IMG/VR virus record: IMGVR_UViG_3300030329_004314
Location: 21,903-85,902 of that record
DNA from: a virus
Reading direction: 5' to 3' (one strand)
Length of the DNA: 64,000 bases
Shown: positions 16,009-24,308 of the stretch, piece by piece
How the letters are laid out: the number at the start of each line of letters is the position of its first letter
How positions within the stretch are numbered: the first letter of the stretch is position 1
Made by a program: the position numbers and the translations under genes
Notes under the pieces: generated by a model
Database searches by the model: none
Told to the model about the DNA's origin: nothing
The model's input: the letters and a program-made list of their open reading frames with translations, nothing else

Positions 16009-17950
16009 TATATTTCTCCAATATCATATTTTGAACGCCATGAACCTTATCTAGTAAAGCAATACCAAGTATGTCAAACTTTACATGACCCATAGCCTCT
16101 AAGTCGTTCATTTCCATTCCGGCAATATTTTGTCCTGTTCTCTTATCGTATAAGATGGGACATATCTCATTTAATGGCTCTTGTGCTATTACAATTCCGG
16201 CTGCATGTTTAGACTGAGATCTATTTGTGCCTTCAAGCCTAATTGCTTGCTCGAATCTTTTTGCCATACTTCCTTGCAATTTTCCGTTTGCATCTTTATA
16301 ACACCAATTCTCAAGTTCTTTAGAATTATTTTCTAATGCCCATCTTATGATACTAGCCTCTCCATCTTCTCTCATCTCTTCTAGCTGATCTGATATTTCT
16401 GCTTCATCTGGAATCCATTTGGTTATTCGATTCATTTCTTCAAAACCACATGCTGAGTGAACACGAAGAACATCTTTAAGAACACTTCTGCCTTGCATTC
16501 TTGTGTAAGTTAATATTTGAGCTACTCTGTCAGAGCCAAATCTATCTTTGATGTATTGTATTGTGTCGTCTCTTTTTTGAATTTCAAAATCCATGTCAAC
16601 ATCAGGCAAACTAACACGGTCTTTTGTATTTCTTCCGGCGTTATAGAACCTCTCAAAATAGAGATCGTACTCTATTGGATCTACATCAGTAACTCCTAGT
16701 AGATAAAGAACAAGACTACCAGCAGCAGATCCTCTTCCTGCACCAACTATTTCTCCTCTGTCTCTTGCTGCATTAATGATGTCATGAACAATAAGAAAAT
16801 AGTCATTTAAATCAGCACCTGTAAGAACTTCTAATTCTTTCTTAAACCTATCGCCATATTGTTTTTTTCTTTTCTTGTACTGTTCTTCAGTGATATATCC
16901 GCATCGCTTTATAGAATCTTCGATCTGTTCTTCTCTTTTCTTCCATCCATCACGACACAGCTTTGTAAGATAATCTTCCGATGTCATACCATCGGGACAA
17001 GGGAATTTGGGCAACCTTGGTTTTCCAGTGATATCATATTCTTCACACATGTCAGCTATGACGCACGTGTTGTTTATCTCCTCGTCAGTGTGTATCTCTT
17101 TCATTTCTTCAAGGCTAGGTATGTGGTAGTTAGATGACTTAAAAAATATTGATAATGCAAAGTCCTTGTCTCCCCTCATCTTATTATCTACATCTTGAAG
17201 CGTTGTCTCTAACTTATTGCATAAAAGAACACGTTGGTCATATGCGTCTTCACGTCTAGCATAATGTGCGTCTGGAGTTGCCACAGGAGGTATTCCAGTT
17301 TTTTTGCTAACGTACCTCAACGCCTCTGCTACTACTTTAGCTGCTGGAAAAGAATTTTGATCAATAAGCTGAATCTCAATAAAAAAGTTTTCTTCTCCAA
17401 AAATGTTTTGATATTTGGTTGCAAGACTGCAAGACAACTCATACCAGTTGTCTCTGACTAAAGACTTTGCTTCTTCGTATGTTGAGCAATTGTAAGCTTG
17501 ATATGGGTCAGAGAAGATGATGTTGGCTAAGTCACTTCCTGCGTGTCCACTAAAGGCTATAAGATTGCCATCAGCAAAATTAGACAATCTTTCTAAATCA
17601 AGTCTGGGTTTATAATGAAAATTTTCTGGCTTATTGGACTCAGAAGTTGCCTGTAGTAATCTTTTCCATCCTATTTCATTTTTAGCCAAAACAACTAGAT
17701 GGGTAAGTTTTTCTCTAGGTGGCTTTTCAGATATGTCTTTAGATAGATAAAATTCGCAACCAAGTATGGCTTTCTTTCCTTTTGACTTCATTGCATTGAT
17801 GAAAGATACGGCACCTCCAACATTTCCATGATCTGTTAGTGCAGAACCTTCAAGACCAAGTTCTTCACACCTTTTTGCAATGTCTTTTGGCTTACTAAGT
17901 CCATCTAAAAGCGAATAATGACTATGTACATGAAGAGGAAAAAACCTCAT
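15995..17950 (-). CDS. dnaE: DNA polymerase III alpha, N-terminal half (PHP and palm)
   Basis: A 651-residue protein. Residues about 5-70 begin the PHP domain (LHVHSHYSLLDGLSKPKDIA, ALTDHGNVGG, ILGCEFYLS); PDAHYARRED near 226 continues it. Metal-type residues look intact, so PHP exonuclease activity is possible. The palm follows: VGAGRGSAAGSLVLYLLGVT near 402, catalytic aspartates 452 and 454 in PDVDMDF, SKHAAGIVIA, and aspartate 626 in VKFDILG. It stops 25 residues later (LEKYNGNL), where normal DnaE runs on into fingers. That remainder is encoded at 13.75-15.34 kb. Confidence 0.92.
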   Translation of the reverse strand: MRFFPLHVHSHYSLLDGLSKPKDIAKRCEELGLEGSALTDHGNVGGAVSFINAMKSKGKKAILGCEFYLSKDISEKPPREKLTHLVVLAKNEIGWKRLLQATSESNKPENFHYKPRLDLERLSNFADGNLIAFSGHAGSDLANIIFSDPYQAYNCSTYEEAKSLVRDNWYELSCSLATKYQNIFGEENFFIEIQLIDQNSFPAAKVVAEALRYVSKKTGIPPVATPDAHYARREDAYDQRVLLCNKLETTLQDVDNKMRGDKDFALSIFFKSSNYHIPSLEEMKEIHTDEEINNTCVIADMCEEYDITGKPRLPKFPCPDGMTSEDYLTKLCRDGWKKREEQIEDSIKRCGYITEEQYKKRKKQYGDRFKKELEVLTGADLNDYFLIVHDIINAARDRGEIVGAGRGSAAGSLVLYLLGVTDVDPIEYDLYFERFYNAGRNTKDRVSLPDVDMDFEIQKRDDTIQYIKDRFGSDRVAQILTYTRMQGRSVLKDVLRVHSACGFEEMNRITKWIPDEAEISDQLEEMREDGEASIIRWALENNSKELENWCYKDANGKLQGSMAKRFEQAIRLEGTNRSQSKHAAGIVIAQEPLNEICPILYDKRTGQNIAGMEMNDLEAMGHVKFDILGIALLDKVHGVQNMILEKYNGNL

Positions 17951-18171
17951 ACCAACCTCTTAATTTCTTCAATAATTTTGTCAATTTGTCTTTGTCTTTT
18001 ATAGTTCCCGAATAGACCTTTGTCTTCTTCGGTATCAACAAGTCTTCTCAATATCAATCTTAAATTTTTAAGATCATAGCACATTTTAAAAATAGCAGTA
18101 CCCATTATGGGCTTACCTTCTCTGCTTAATTCTAAAATTTGGTCTAGTTGCTCATCGCTTAATAACTTCAT
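17947..18171 (-). CDS. Small unknown protein
   Basis: A 74-residue, charged, helical protein (LLSDEQLDQILELSREGKP, ending QIDKIIEEIKRLV). It overlaps the polymerase gene by four bases and the nuclease gene by one. No family recognised. Its position suggests an accessory replication role, which is inference only. Confidence 0.6.
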   Translation of the reverse strand: MKLLSDEQLDQILELSREGKPIMGTAIFKMCYDLKNLRLILRRLVDTEEDKGLFGNYKRQRQIDKIIEEIKRLV

Positions 18172-19193
18172 TAGCCCGGAGCCTCATAATAATCAAAATG
18201 ATGATTTGGATTGATGTCTTCTACCAAAGAGGCATTCATTCCCTTTTTTCTAATTTTGTTTGCAACATATGAACATATTGTGTGTGGATTACCAGTCTTT
18301 GGGTTTATCTCCCCACTAGGATGTTCGTTTTTGCCGAAATGACAAATTCTAGTACATTTCCAAGATTTCTTTAATGATGGAACTTTCGTTCTTTTTATTT
18401 CTTGGAACCTTTTCTTTATCATTTTTTTTGTGTCTTCCATATCATCTTTTGTGAAAGAAAGAGTATATGGGCCACCATCTTTTATAAAAAATATAGTCAT
18501 TATAAACTGTTCTATATCAGGATATATTTTTGACAGAGCGTAATGATAAATTCTTAGCTGTGGGTCAGTTGTAAGCTTCTTATAAGTCTTCTCTTTGCCA
18601 GTCGCCCAGTCTAGTCTCCTTCCTGTTTTCCAATCTATTACTTCATAAATCCCCGGTCTTACTTCAGTAATTAAGTCAATTGTCCCTTTCATAGATAATT
18701 TACCAGAAAGAGCCTCACCACTCGGCAGTTCATATTCATAGTTAGACCAATCTTCATCTATTTCAAAATTAAACGCTCCTTCAGGTTCAACTATATTTCT
18801 TTTTCGTGGATCAAATGCTCCATTGCAATATTCAATAGCGTCCCAACTCCATTTTCTACATTCTTTAAAATGTCTAGGTTGCCAATGATGAAGTGAAGAC
18901 TTAGTGTAATGATCTATGCTTCTTTCAATAAGCTCTTTGATATATTCATCTGTATACATATATTCATAATCAACCGTCATCTCTCCGAAAGCGTCATCAA
19001 CGAAAGTATTTGTTTGGTCTTGATGGCATTTTTTTGCCGCCGCAAGACATTCCATCACTTTGTGGACTATTGTTCCTTGTTCTGCCTTCTGACCTGAAGG
19101 TGAAGAGTGACCAAGGACATAGGTTAAGTAGTAGGCATGTGGACACATGCTGTATTGATTGTATGAGCTTGATCTGAAATATGTGATTATCAT
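18171..19193 (-). CDS. RecB/Cas4-like PD-(D/E)XK nuclease
   Basis: A 340-residue nuclease of the PDDEXK_1 group. Motifs: SYNQYSMCPHAYYLTYVLG (N-terminal cysteine and QxxxCP pattern), GTIVHKVMECL, then MKGTIDLI and YEVIDWKTG (the D...DxK catalytic core, about residues 175-195) and the QxxxY motif in QLRIYHYALSK. A C-terminal set (CTRICHFG plus a later CSYV) with the N-terminal Cys could hold a 4Fe-4S cluster, as in AddB/Cas4. Likely role: exonuclease in phage recombination or host DNA breakdown. There is no CRISPR array, so it is not a Cas system. Confidence 0.82.
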   Translation of the reverse strand: MIITYFRSSSYNQYSMCPHAYYLTYVLGHSSPSGQKAEQGTIVHKVMECLAAAKKCHQDQTNTFVDDAFGEMTVDYEYMYTDEYIKELIERSIDHYTKSSLHHWQPRHFKECRKWSWDAIEYCNGAFDPRKRNIVEPEGAFNFEIDEDWSNYEYELPSGEALSGKLSMKGTIDLITEVRPGIYEVIDWKTGRRLDWATGKEKTYKKLTTDPQLRIYHYALSKIYPDIEQFIMTIFFIKDGGPYTLSFTKDDMEDTKKMIKKRFQEIKRTKVPSLKKSWKCTRICHFGKNEHPSGEINPKTGNPHTICSYVANKIRKKGMNASLVEDINPNHHFDYYEAPG

Positions 19194-20057
19194 TTATTTT
19201 CTTGCCCTTGCAACATATCCATCTTGTGCAGTAGGAGCAGGAACTTTCATTGGCTTTGGTATATCGACGTTATTTACAATAAAATCTTTTTCTACCCACC
19301 CCCATTCAGCGAGTGCGTCATAAACTATCTTATTCGTCTCTTTGACAGCTAAATTTTCATTGTTTATTACCAAATCAAAGTTATTCCAATCGTAGTTTTC
19401 TTTTTCTAAAGCAAGCTCACTCTCATGTTTGTCTTCAGGACTTTTCACTCTTGTCAGCCTTATTACTTTACCTCCATTTTTCTGTATTGCCTCTACTTCA
19501 TTAGGAAATCTAACATCAGTAAATATTGCAAGTTGAGACCCATGAGATAATGCCATTTTTATTCCACAGTCAGCCCAAACGTCAGGGTAAATTCTTCTAA
19601 AGAAGTCTGTCCCTACATATTGCATGACCTCCCTAGCCGTCATCTTCTTGCTTTTGAGATTTGTATTGGGCGTAGGAAGGTCGCGCCAATAAATATGAGT
19701 CTCTGTGTTCTTTTCTTCATCAGTTCCGTAGCATTGTTCATGCGTTAGGCCAAGTATGTCAATGCATACATTTCGTTTCAAAACATCTGCAAATGAGTAG
19801 TCTTTTATAAATGGCCACAACTGATCAATAGCCCATCCTACAAATTCATCATCTGTTCTTGTAACATCGAACTCTCCCCATACTATCTTCTCTTCGCCTT
19901 TCTCGACGATAAGAGAAGGAACAACAAGATTTCCATTATCTCCCATTTGGAATTTTTCAATCATTTTAAGAGAGATCATTTCCATTCCATAGAGAAAGTT
20001 ACAGGTGGTATTTTTGCCGCTCTGCTTCCTGCCAGATATCCCAAGTATTTTTGTCAT
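19194..20057 (-). CDS. Deoxynucleoside monophosphate kinase-like protein
   Basis: A 287-residue P-loop kinase. The Walker A is at the N-terminus (GISGRKQSGKNTTCNFL), and the phage dNMP-kinase core motif is TAREVMQYVGTDFFRRIYPD followed by VWADC. A conserved strand carries IFTDVRFPNEVEAI and the late helix RLTRVKSPEDKHESE. It would phosphorylate dNMPs released from degraded host DNA, feeding the polymerase. A segment of about 50 residues after the P-loop (GDNGNLVVPSLIVEKGEEK) and a proline-rich tail are extra. It overlaps the primase gene by four bases. Confidence 0.82.
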   Translation of the reverse strand: MTKILGISGRKQSGKNTTCNFLYGMEMISLKMIEKFQMGDNGNLVVPSLIVEKGEEKIVWGEFDVTRTDDEFVGWAIDQLWPFIKDYSFADVLKRNVCIDILGLTHEQCYGTDEEKNTETHIYWRDLPTPNTNLKSKKMTAREVMQYVGTDFFRRIYPDVWADCGIKMALSHGSQLAIFTDVRFPNEVEAIQKNGGKVIRLTRVKSPEDKHESELALEKENYDWNNFDLVINNENLAVKETNKIVYDALAEWGWVEKDFIVNNVDIPKPMKVPAPTAQDGYVARARK

Positions 20058-21115
20058 ATTACACTCACAGCCTTGTTTAATATTGGTTCAATATCTTTTG
20101 TAATGTCATCAGTATTCATGTCGCCAACGTCTGTCTTGATCTTAGGAAAGTATAATCTAAATATACGCCCGCACTTTTCTTTAATTTTTTGAGCAGACAA
20201 AATTCCCGCCTTATCGTTATCGGTCATTACGATTATGTTCAATGCTCCAGATCTCTCCAGTATTACCATCTGCTCTTCAGATAATTCAGTTCCGAACATT
20301 GCTACAGAATTATGTATACCGTTTTCCTCTAACTTCCACACATCTCCCGGCCCTTCGACCAAAATCACTTGCTTGCTTTTGTAAATATCTTCTTTCGCAA
20401 ACCAAAAATTATATAAGCAATGATTTGCTCTAAACCCAGAGGTGTGAATCCATTTGTTCTTAGGATCTTGCCAAGTTGCTCTGCCGGTTAAACCTATTGC
20501 GTGCGTATATTCATCATTATAAATTGGAACAACAGCCCTGCCTTTGAATCTTCCATTACTACTAAGTCCAACATCATACTTGTCTAGTATGGATTTACTG
20601 TATCCCCTGTCTATATAGTAGTTGCATGGTATTTTCAATCTTTGTCTTATTAATGATCTAGGGAATATGCCTTCTTGCTTCTGAGGTTCTCGATCTAAAT
20701 ATGCATCTACAGACCAATCCTTTTTAATTACGACAATACTATCATCATTTTTTATCTGTTCAATTGGTATTCCTAGAAACTCTGTTGCCCAGTCTACTGT
20801 TTTGAACCAATTTTTGCCAAATTGTTTAACTCCCCTAATCAAACCTAACAAGTTATCTTTGCATTCTTTTTCACAATGCTGCGATCTACAAATCCAATTG
20901 CCTTTTAGTCCATTCTCAAGCTCTTCTATATACAAGTTCCATGCGGTACTATTGTCTCCTTCGTGAACAGGGCAATTTCCAACAATCATCTTGCCTGAGT
21001 ATCTAAATTCTATATTCAATGCTAACAGCATATCGTTCAAATTTTGAAACAAAAGCTCCTGTATTTTTCTTAATACCTCTTGATCAAAATATAAGTCTTT
21101 ATTTTGTTTCTTCAT
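20054..21115 (-). CDS. dnaG: DnaG-type DNA primase
   Basis: A 353-residue primase. A CHC2-like zinc site is formed by CPVHEGDNSTAWNLY and WICRSQHCEKEC. The toprim domain follows, with VILVEGPGDVWKLEENGI (catalytic glutamate), AMFGTEL and IIVMTDNDKAG (DxD). It is shorter than bacterial DnaG and lacks a helicase-binding C-domain. It would make RNA primers for the phage fork together with the adjacent DnaB. ATG 21115 overlaps the DnaB stop by 17 bases; an earlier ATG at 21151 is possible. Confidence 0.88.
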   Translation of the reverse strand: MKKQNKDLYFDQEVLRKIQELLFQNLNDMLLALNIEFRYSGKMIVGNCPVHEGDNSTAWNLYIEELENGLKGNWICRSQHCEKECKDNLLGLIRGVKQFGKNWFKTVDWATEFLGIPIEQIKNDDSIVVIKKDWSVDAYLDREPQKQEGIFPRSLIRQRLKIPCNYYIDRGYSKSILDKYDVGLSSNGRFKGRAVVPIYNDEYTHAIGLTGRATWQDPKNKWIHTSGFRANHCLYNFWFAKEDIYKSKQVILVEGPGDVWKLEENGIHNSVAMFGTELSEEQMVILERSGALNIIVMTDNDKAGILSAQKIKEKCGRIFRLYFPKIKTDVGDMNTDDITKDIEPILNKAVSVI

Positions 21116-22589
21116 TAGACGGTTTTCCCATAGATACTTGCTCATCCCCATCGACGCTCATCTTCGGAGGATTAGATCTAGCAGACTGTGTACTCTGTCT
21201 AAGATTATCTCTAGTATCTTTCTCAATTACTCTTGCAAACTTACCAACCATATACATATTAATGTAGTTACCTCCTGATAACCCTCCTCCATGTCGAGCT
21301 TTAATTACTACAAGCTTTCTGTTCCCATTTTCTTCTCCGTCATCTTGAACAATTTCTTCTTCTGTTTTTGGTTTAAATATTGTTAGATTAGACGTAAGCC
21401 ATACAACACGATCAGAACCAGAGACAGCGGCAGTGCTTTCCTTGTCAATTCCATCTCTATTCAATTGGATAAATGTTACGATAGGGAGATTATTCCTAAC
21501 AGCAAAATTGTGGAAAGTAGTGGCCATGAATCCAAGTATCTGGTACTCCTGCATTGAGGAAGTAATTCCTTCTCCAGACATCATCTTTAAGTAGTCATAA
21601 ATTATTAAGCAATCATTTGTATTTCCGTTCTCGTCATAACCGACAACCTTATGAACCCATCGTCTCATGATGGATATAGTTTCTTCAAAAGGTCTTCCAG
21701 ATATATTTAGGTAGTGTAAAGGTATTTCAAGAGTTTTTGCTGAATCTCTTACGGACTGTTTTTTCATTGTATTAGTAACATATGTACCAGTCTCAATCTC
21801 ATTGATCGGCACACTAGCTTTATTTGCTAAAATTCTTACCCAATGGTCTTCAGTCGTCATTTCCGTATCCAGATACAATACTGGTATACCAAGCTTTTCA
21901 GCGACATGAACACCGATGTTGTCGGCAAGCATACTCTTCCCTATGCCAGTTCTAGCCCCAATCATATTGACAGATTTTCTTCTAAACCCTCCACCAATGG
22001 CAGAGTCATAATGAGTAAATCCACTACTAATACCTACAGTGTCGGTTGGATTCTCTTCGATTGTATCTAAGAATGTATCAATTCCATCGTGTATCAGAGT
22101 CGGATCGTTTTGTCCATCATCAGAAACTAAGCTCGCAAAATCAAAAATCCTTTGCTCTGCCAAACCAATAATGTGGGCTATTGGTTCTTCTCCCTTTAGT
22201 TCGGATATTTCTTTTTGGCAATCGCTAAGTTGTTGATTAAGAAGTCGTATAACATGTAGCTTCCTTATTTTCGCTGCCCATCCCCTAACATTCTCAAGAT
22301 TAACCGGAGTATTTAGTGCTGCTCTAACGATTCTCCAATCATCTTTTGCAAAATGTTTATCGACATTTAACTCATTTGCTATAGCTAACAATGAAGGCTT
22401 ATCAATGTTTGACATCTTCTTAACTTGAAAGCCGTGGAAAAAACACTTAAATAAACACTGGTGCGTTAAGTCAGTGAAAGTGTCTTCCTGTAAGAAATCT
22501 ACTACATCTATATATGCGTCTTGTCCGTGTTGAAAAAGACCTGCTAAAACTACCCTTTCAGCCGATACATCTGTGTGTATTTCCATCAT
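21099..22589 (-). CDS. dnaB: Replicative DnaB-type helicase
   Basis: A 496-residue helicase. The N-terminal domain begins AERVVLAGLFQHG. The RecA-like motor has Walker A in GARTGIGKSMLADNI (about residues 208-222), DnaB motif H1a (PVLYLDTEMTTEDH), Walker B (CLIIYDYLKMMSG), sensor histidine/Q region (FIQLNRDG) and the arginine-finger strand (VVIKARHGGGLSG). It unwinds DNA 5'-3' as a hexamer. The acidic, polar C-terminal tail (about 45 residues) is not conserved. The stop overlaps the primase start, as expected for a coupled primosome. Confidence 0.93.
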   Translation of the reverse strand: MMEIHTDVSAERVVLAGLFQHGQDAYIDVVDFLQEDTFTDLTHQCLFKCFFHGFQVKKMSNIDKPSLLAIANELNVDKHFAKDDWRIVRAALNTPVNLENVRGWAAKIRKLHVIRLLNQQLSDCQKEISELKGEEPIAHIIGLAEQRIFDFASLVSDDGQNDPTLIHDGIDTFLDTIEENPTDTVGISSGFTHYDSAIGGGFRRKSVNMIGARTGIGKSMLADNIGVHVAEKLGIPVLYLDTEMTTEDHWVRILANKASVPINEIETGTYVTNTMKKQSVRDSAKTLEIPLHYLNISGRPFEETISIMRRWVHKVVGYDENGNTNDCLIIYDYLKMMSGEGITSSMQEYQILGFMATTFHNFAVRNNLPIVTFIQLNRDGIDKESTAAVSGSDRVVWLTSNLTIFKPKTEEEIVQDDGEENGNRKLVVIKARHGGGLSGGNYINMYMVGKFARVIEKDTRDNLRQSTQSARSNPPKMSVDGDEQVSMGKPSNEETK

Positions 22590-22963
22590 TTATCCCTTCT
22601 TTCAAACACTCTCTTAGGCGTAGTGCCTAAGTGCGGATTATTTTTGACTGAATCCTCTTTAGCTATTGTCCCGTCATCTGTCCATCCCAATTCACGATTG
22701 CCTTCACTTGGTATTTGCATTGGCTCTCTTTTTGCGATTCTACCGACATCGCCTTTAATAGGCTCGTCTCTATCTCTCATCTTAAACTTTTCATATTTTT
22801 GTGGAGGAGTATCAACATCCTTAAAGCTAATTTCACTATCGCTATCTTCGGAAACAATATTTTCGTCAGTCAGATTTTCACCAGTTAACATTTGGTGAGC
22901 CTGTGAGACTAAAGACCAGTCGTTCTCTTCGTAAGCTCGCTTCAAAATATCTGGAATAGACAT
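22586..22963 (-). CDS. Unknown hydrophilic protein
   Basis: A 125-residue, highly charged and probably largely disordered protein (ISFKDVDTPPQKYEKFKMRD, then ELGWTDDGTIAKEDSVKNNP). The N-terminus (IPDILKRAYEENDWSLVSQA) looks helical. It overlaps the helicase gene by four bases. A helicase-loader role would fit the position, but no loader motif is seen. Confidence 0.6.
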   Translation of the reverse strand: MSIPDILKRAYEENDWSLVSQAHQMLTGENLTDENIVSEDSDSEISFKDVDTPPQKYEKFKMRDRDEPIKGDVGRIAKREPMQIPSEGNRELGWTDDGTIAKEDSVKNNPHLGTTPKRVFERRDK

Positions 22964-22964
22964 G

Positions 22965-23465
22965 TTAATTCCTTTTCGTTTGTTGAAGTTCTAAAAGTGT
23001 TTTGCACATGTAATTTATCCTTGCCGGTATATACTCCAGCCTATCTATTACTTGCTTTGCCTTATTTTTTATTTCAAGCAATTTCTTTGCGTAACCGTTG
23101 TCCTTTATTGCCATCATTTTCTTCTCAGCAAAAGGCGTATATTGCCCACCATAATTATTAACTTGTCCACAAATAATAGCATCAATATTGCTGTCAGCCC
23201 AACTAATACGCTGATTATTTCTATTAATCTGATGCTGAATATATAAAGTTTGTTGAGAAAGGATGAAAGCGTATTCACCACACTGCTCCGCACTAAGCTT
23301 TCTTAGCTGCTCAGATTTCATACTAAAGATATGTGTTGTCTCTTCAGTATTAGTTGTCGGTATAATTCCGAGTGATTTTTCAAAATCATCAAGAATTTTT
23401 TCTACTTCAGCAAGCCTGTTATCTACCTTTAACTCGCTGTTTCCATTCGTCGTCTGATTCGTCAT
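22965..23465 (-). CDS. Possible UvsY-like recombination mediator
   Basis: A 166-residue protein when started at ATG 23465 (MTNQTTNGN). The helical core (SQQTLYIQHQINRNNQRISW, then EKKMMAIKDNGYAKKLLEIK and PARINYMCKTLLEL) has the pattern of phage UvsY proteins, which load UvsX onto SSB-coated DNA. Overall identity to T4 UvsY is not apparent, so this rests on architecture and proximity to the recombinase gene 0.9 kb upstream. The start overlaps the nuclease gene by 47 bases and no Shine-Dalgarno site is clear. Confidence 0.45.
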   Translation of the reverse strand: MTNQTTNGNSELKVDNRLAEVEKILDDFEKSLGIIPTTNTEETTHIFSMKSEQLRKLSAEQCGEYAFILSQQTLYIQHQINRNNQRISWADSNIDAIICGQVNNYGGQYTPFAEKKMMAIKDNGYAKKLLEIKNKAKQVIDRLEYIPARINYMCKTLLELQQTKRN

Positions 23466-23817
23466 ATGGAAGTTCCACAATTCTAATATTGTTAATTTCA
23501 CACCACTCAACCTTCTTGCGGTCATTGTGTGTGTATTCAAAAAATCCTAATTTGCTACCATGAAAATGTGCAACAAATTCATAATGTTGTCTTCCGTGAC
23601 ATTCTATGATTAATTTTCTATCTGGAAGATAAAAATCTGCTCTGAGATTTCCTGTTCCCGGAAGAACCACTTCTTCTAGAAGAATGTCTAGTGGATATAT
23701 TTTTTTAAGAAGTGATCTAGTTCTTTTATGTAATTTTGAAGCATTCTTCTGTTCTTTCTTCAGCTTATGTTTTTTGGGGAATTTGTATTCCCTTCCATCA
23801 AAACCTGTAACTTTCAA
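23419..23817 (-). CDS. PD-(D/E)XK endonuclease (Vsr/DUF559-like)
   Basis: A 132-residue protein. The core LRADFYLPDRKLIIECHGRQ gives the D...ExK-type catalytic triad (about residues 58-77), followed by HYEF and a second conserved strand NDRKKVEWCEINNIRIVELP. This is the pattern of Vsr-like nucleases common in phages. The basic N-terminal 40 residues (KFPKKHKLKKEQKNASKLHK) likely bind DNA. Its placement among recombination genes suggests DNA processing; a homing role cannot be excluded. Confidence 0.75.
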   Translation of the reverse strand: MKVTGFDGREYKFPKKHKLKKEQKNASKLHKRTRSLLKKIYPLDILLEEVVLPGTGNLRADFYLPDRKLIIECHGRQHYEFVAHFHGSKLGFFEYTHNDRKKVEWCEINNIRIVELPYDESDDEWKQRVKGR

Positions 23818-24308
23818 AGTAATACATCCTCAAGTTGATCTATTCTCAAGTTGTAGCAATCAGCCTTTACAACGAACTTATTAGACCCATCGAGTTGTCC
23901 TTTAAGAAGCTTTCTTCCTTTTCTAAAGTATTCATTTCTATCAATTCTTCCACAGATCCAAGCTCTCTTCCAATCATTTGGTTTAGACTTATTCCATTCT
24001 ATCCTAACAAATATGTACTCAGTACATTTTTGATGTGTGCTAGTGCTTGCGATTGAACAATCATAGAACCCTTTAGGTCTTGAAGTGCATCGTTTTGTCT
24101 TTACGTCTATCAATCTGTGACCAACTATGATGTCATAATCGTAATGATCTACAATTTTTCCACCAATATATTCATTGACTACTTCTTCTCCTATAAATCC
24201 AGCTATGTTACCCTGACCAGAAGTGATTGAGTTTCTGATGCTACCCATCTTTCTTGATCGCAGTATTGCACGATTGATCATGTCTTGTTTTATTTTGACT
24301 TCTATCAT
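23814..24308 (-). CDS. Putative PD-(D/E)XK nuclease-like protein
   Basis: A 164-residue protein. GFIGEEVVNEYIGGKIVDHY gives the helix-glutamate element, then DYDIIVGHRLIDVKTKR the D...DxK core (about residues 58-74), as in restriction-enzyme-like folds. A tryptophan-rich strand (RAWICGRIDRNEYF) follows. Start ATG 24308 overlaps the recombinase stop (ATGA). A gene of the same length and layout occurs at 48.9 kb and may be a distant paralogue. Confidence 0.6.
   Translation of the reverse strand: MIEVKIKQDMINRAILRSRKMGSIRNSITSGQGNIAGFIGEEVVNEYIGGKIVDHYDYDIIVGHRLIDVKTKRCTSRPKGFYDCSIASTSTHQKCTEYIFVRIEWNKSKPNDWKRAWICGRIDRNEYFRKGRKLLKGQLDGSNKFVVKADCYNLRIDQLEDVLL

Noticed and set aside
18171-19193. 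Cas4 of a CRISPR system
   Set aside because: No repeat array or other cas gene is present; the protein fits phage RecB-type nucleases.
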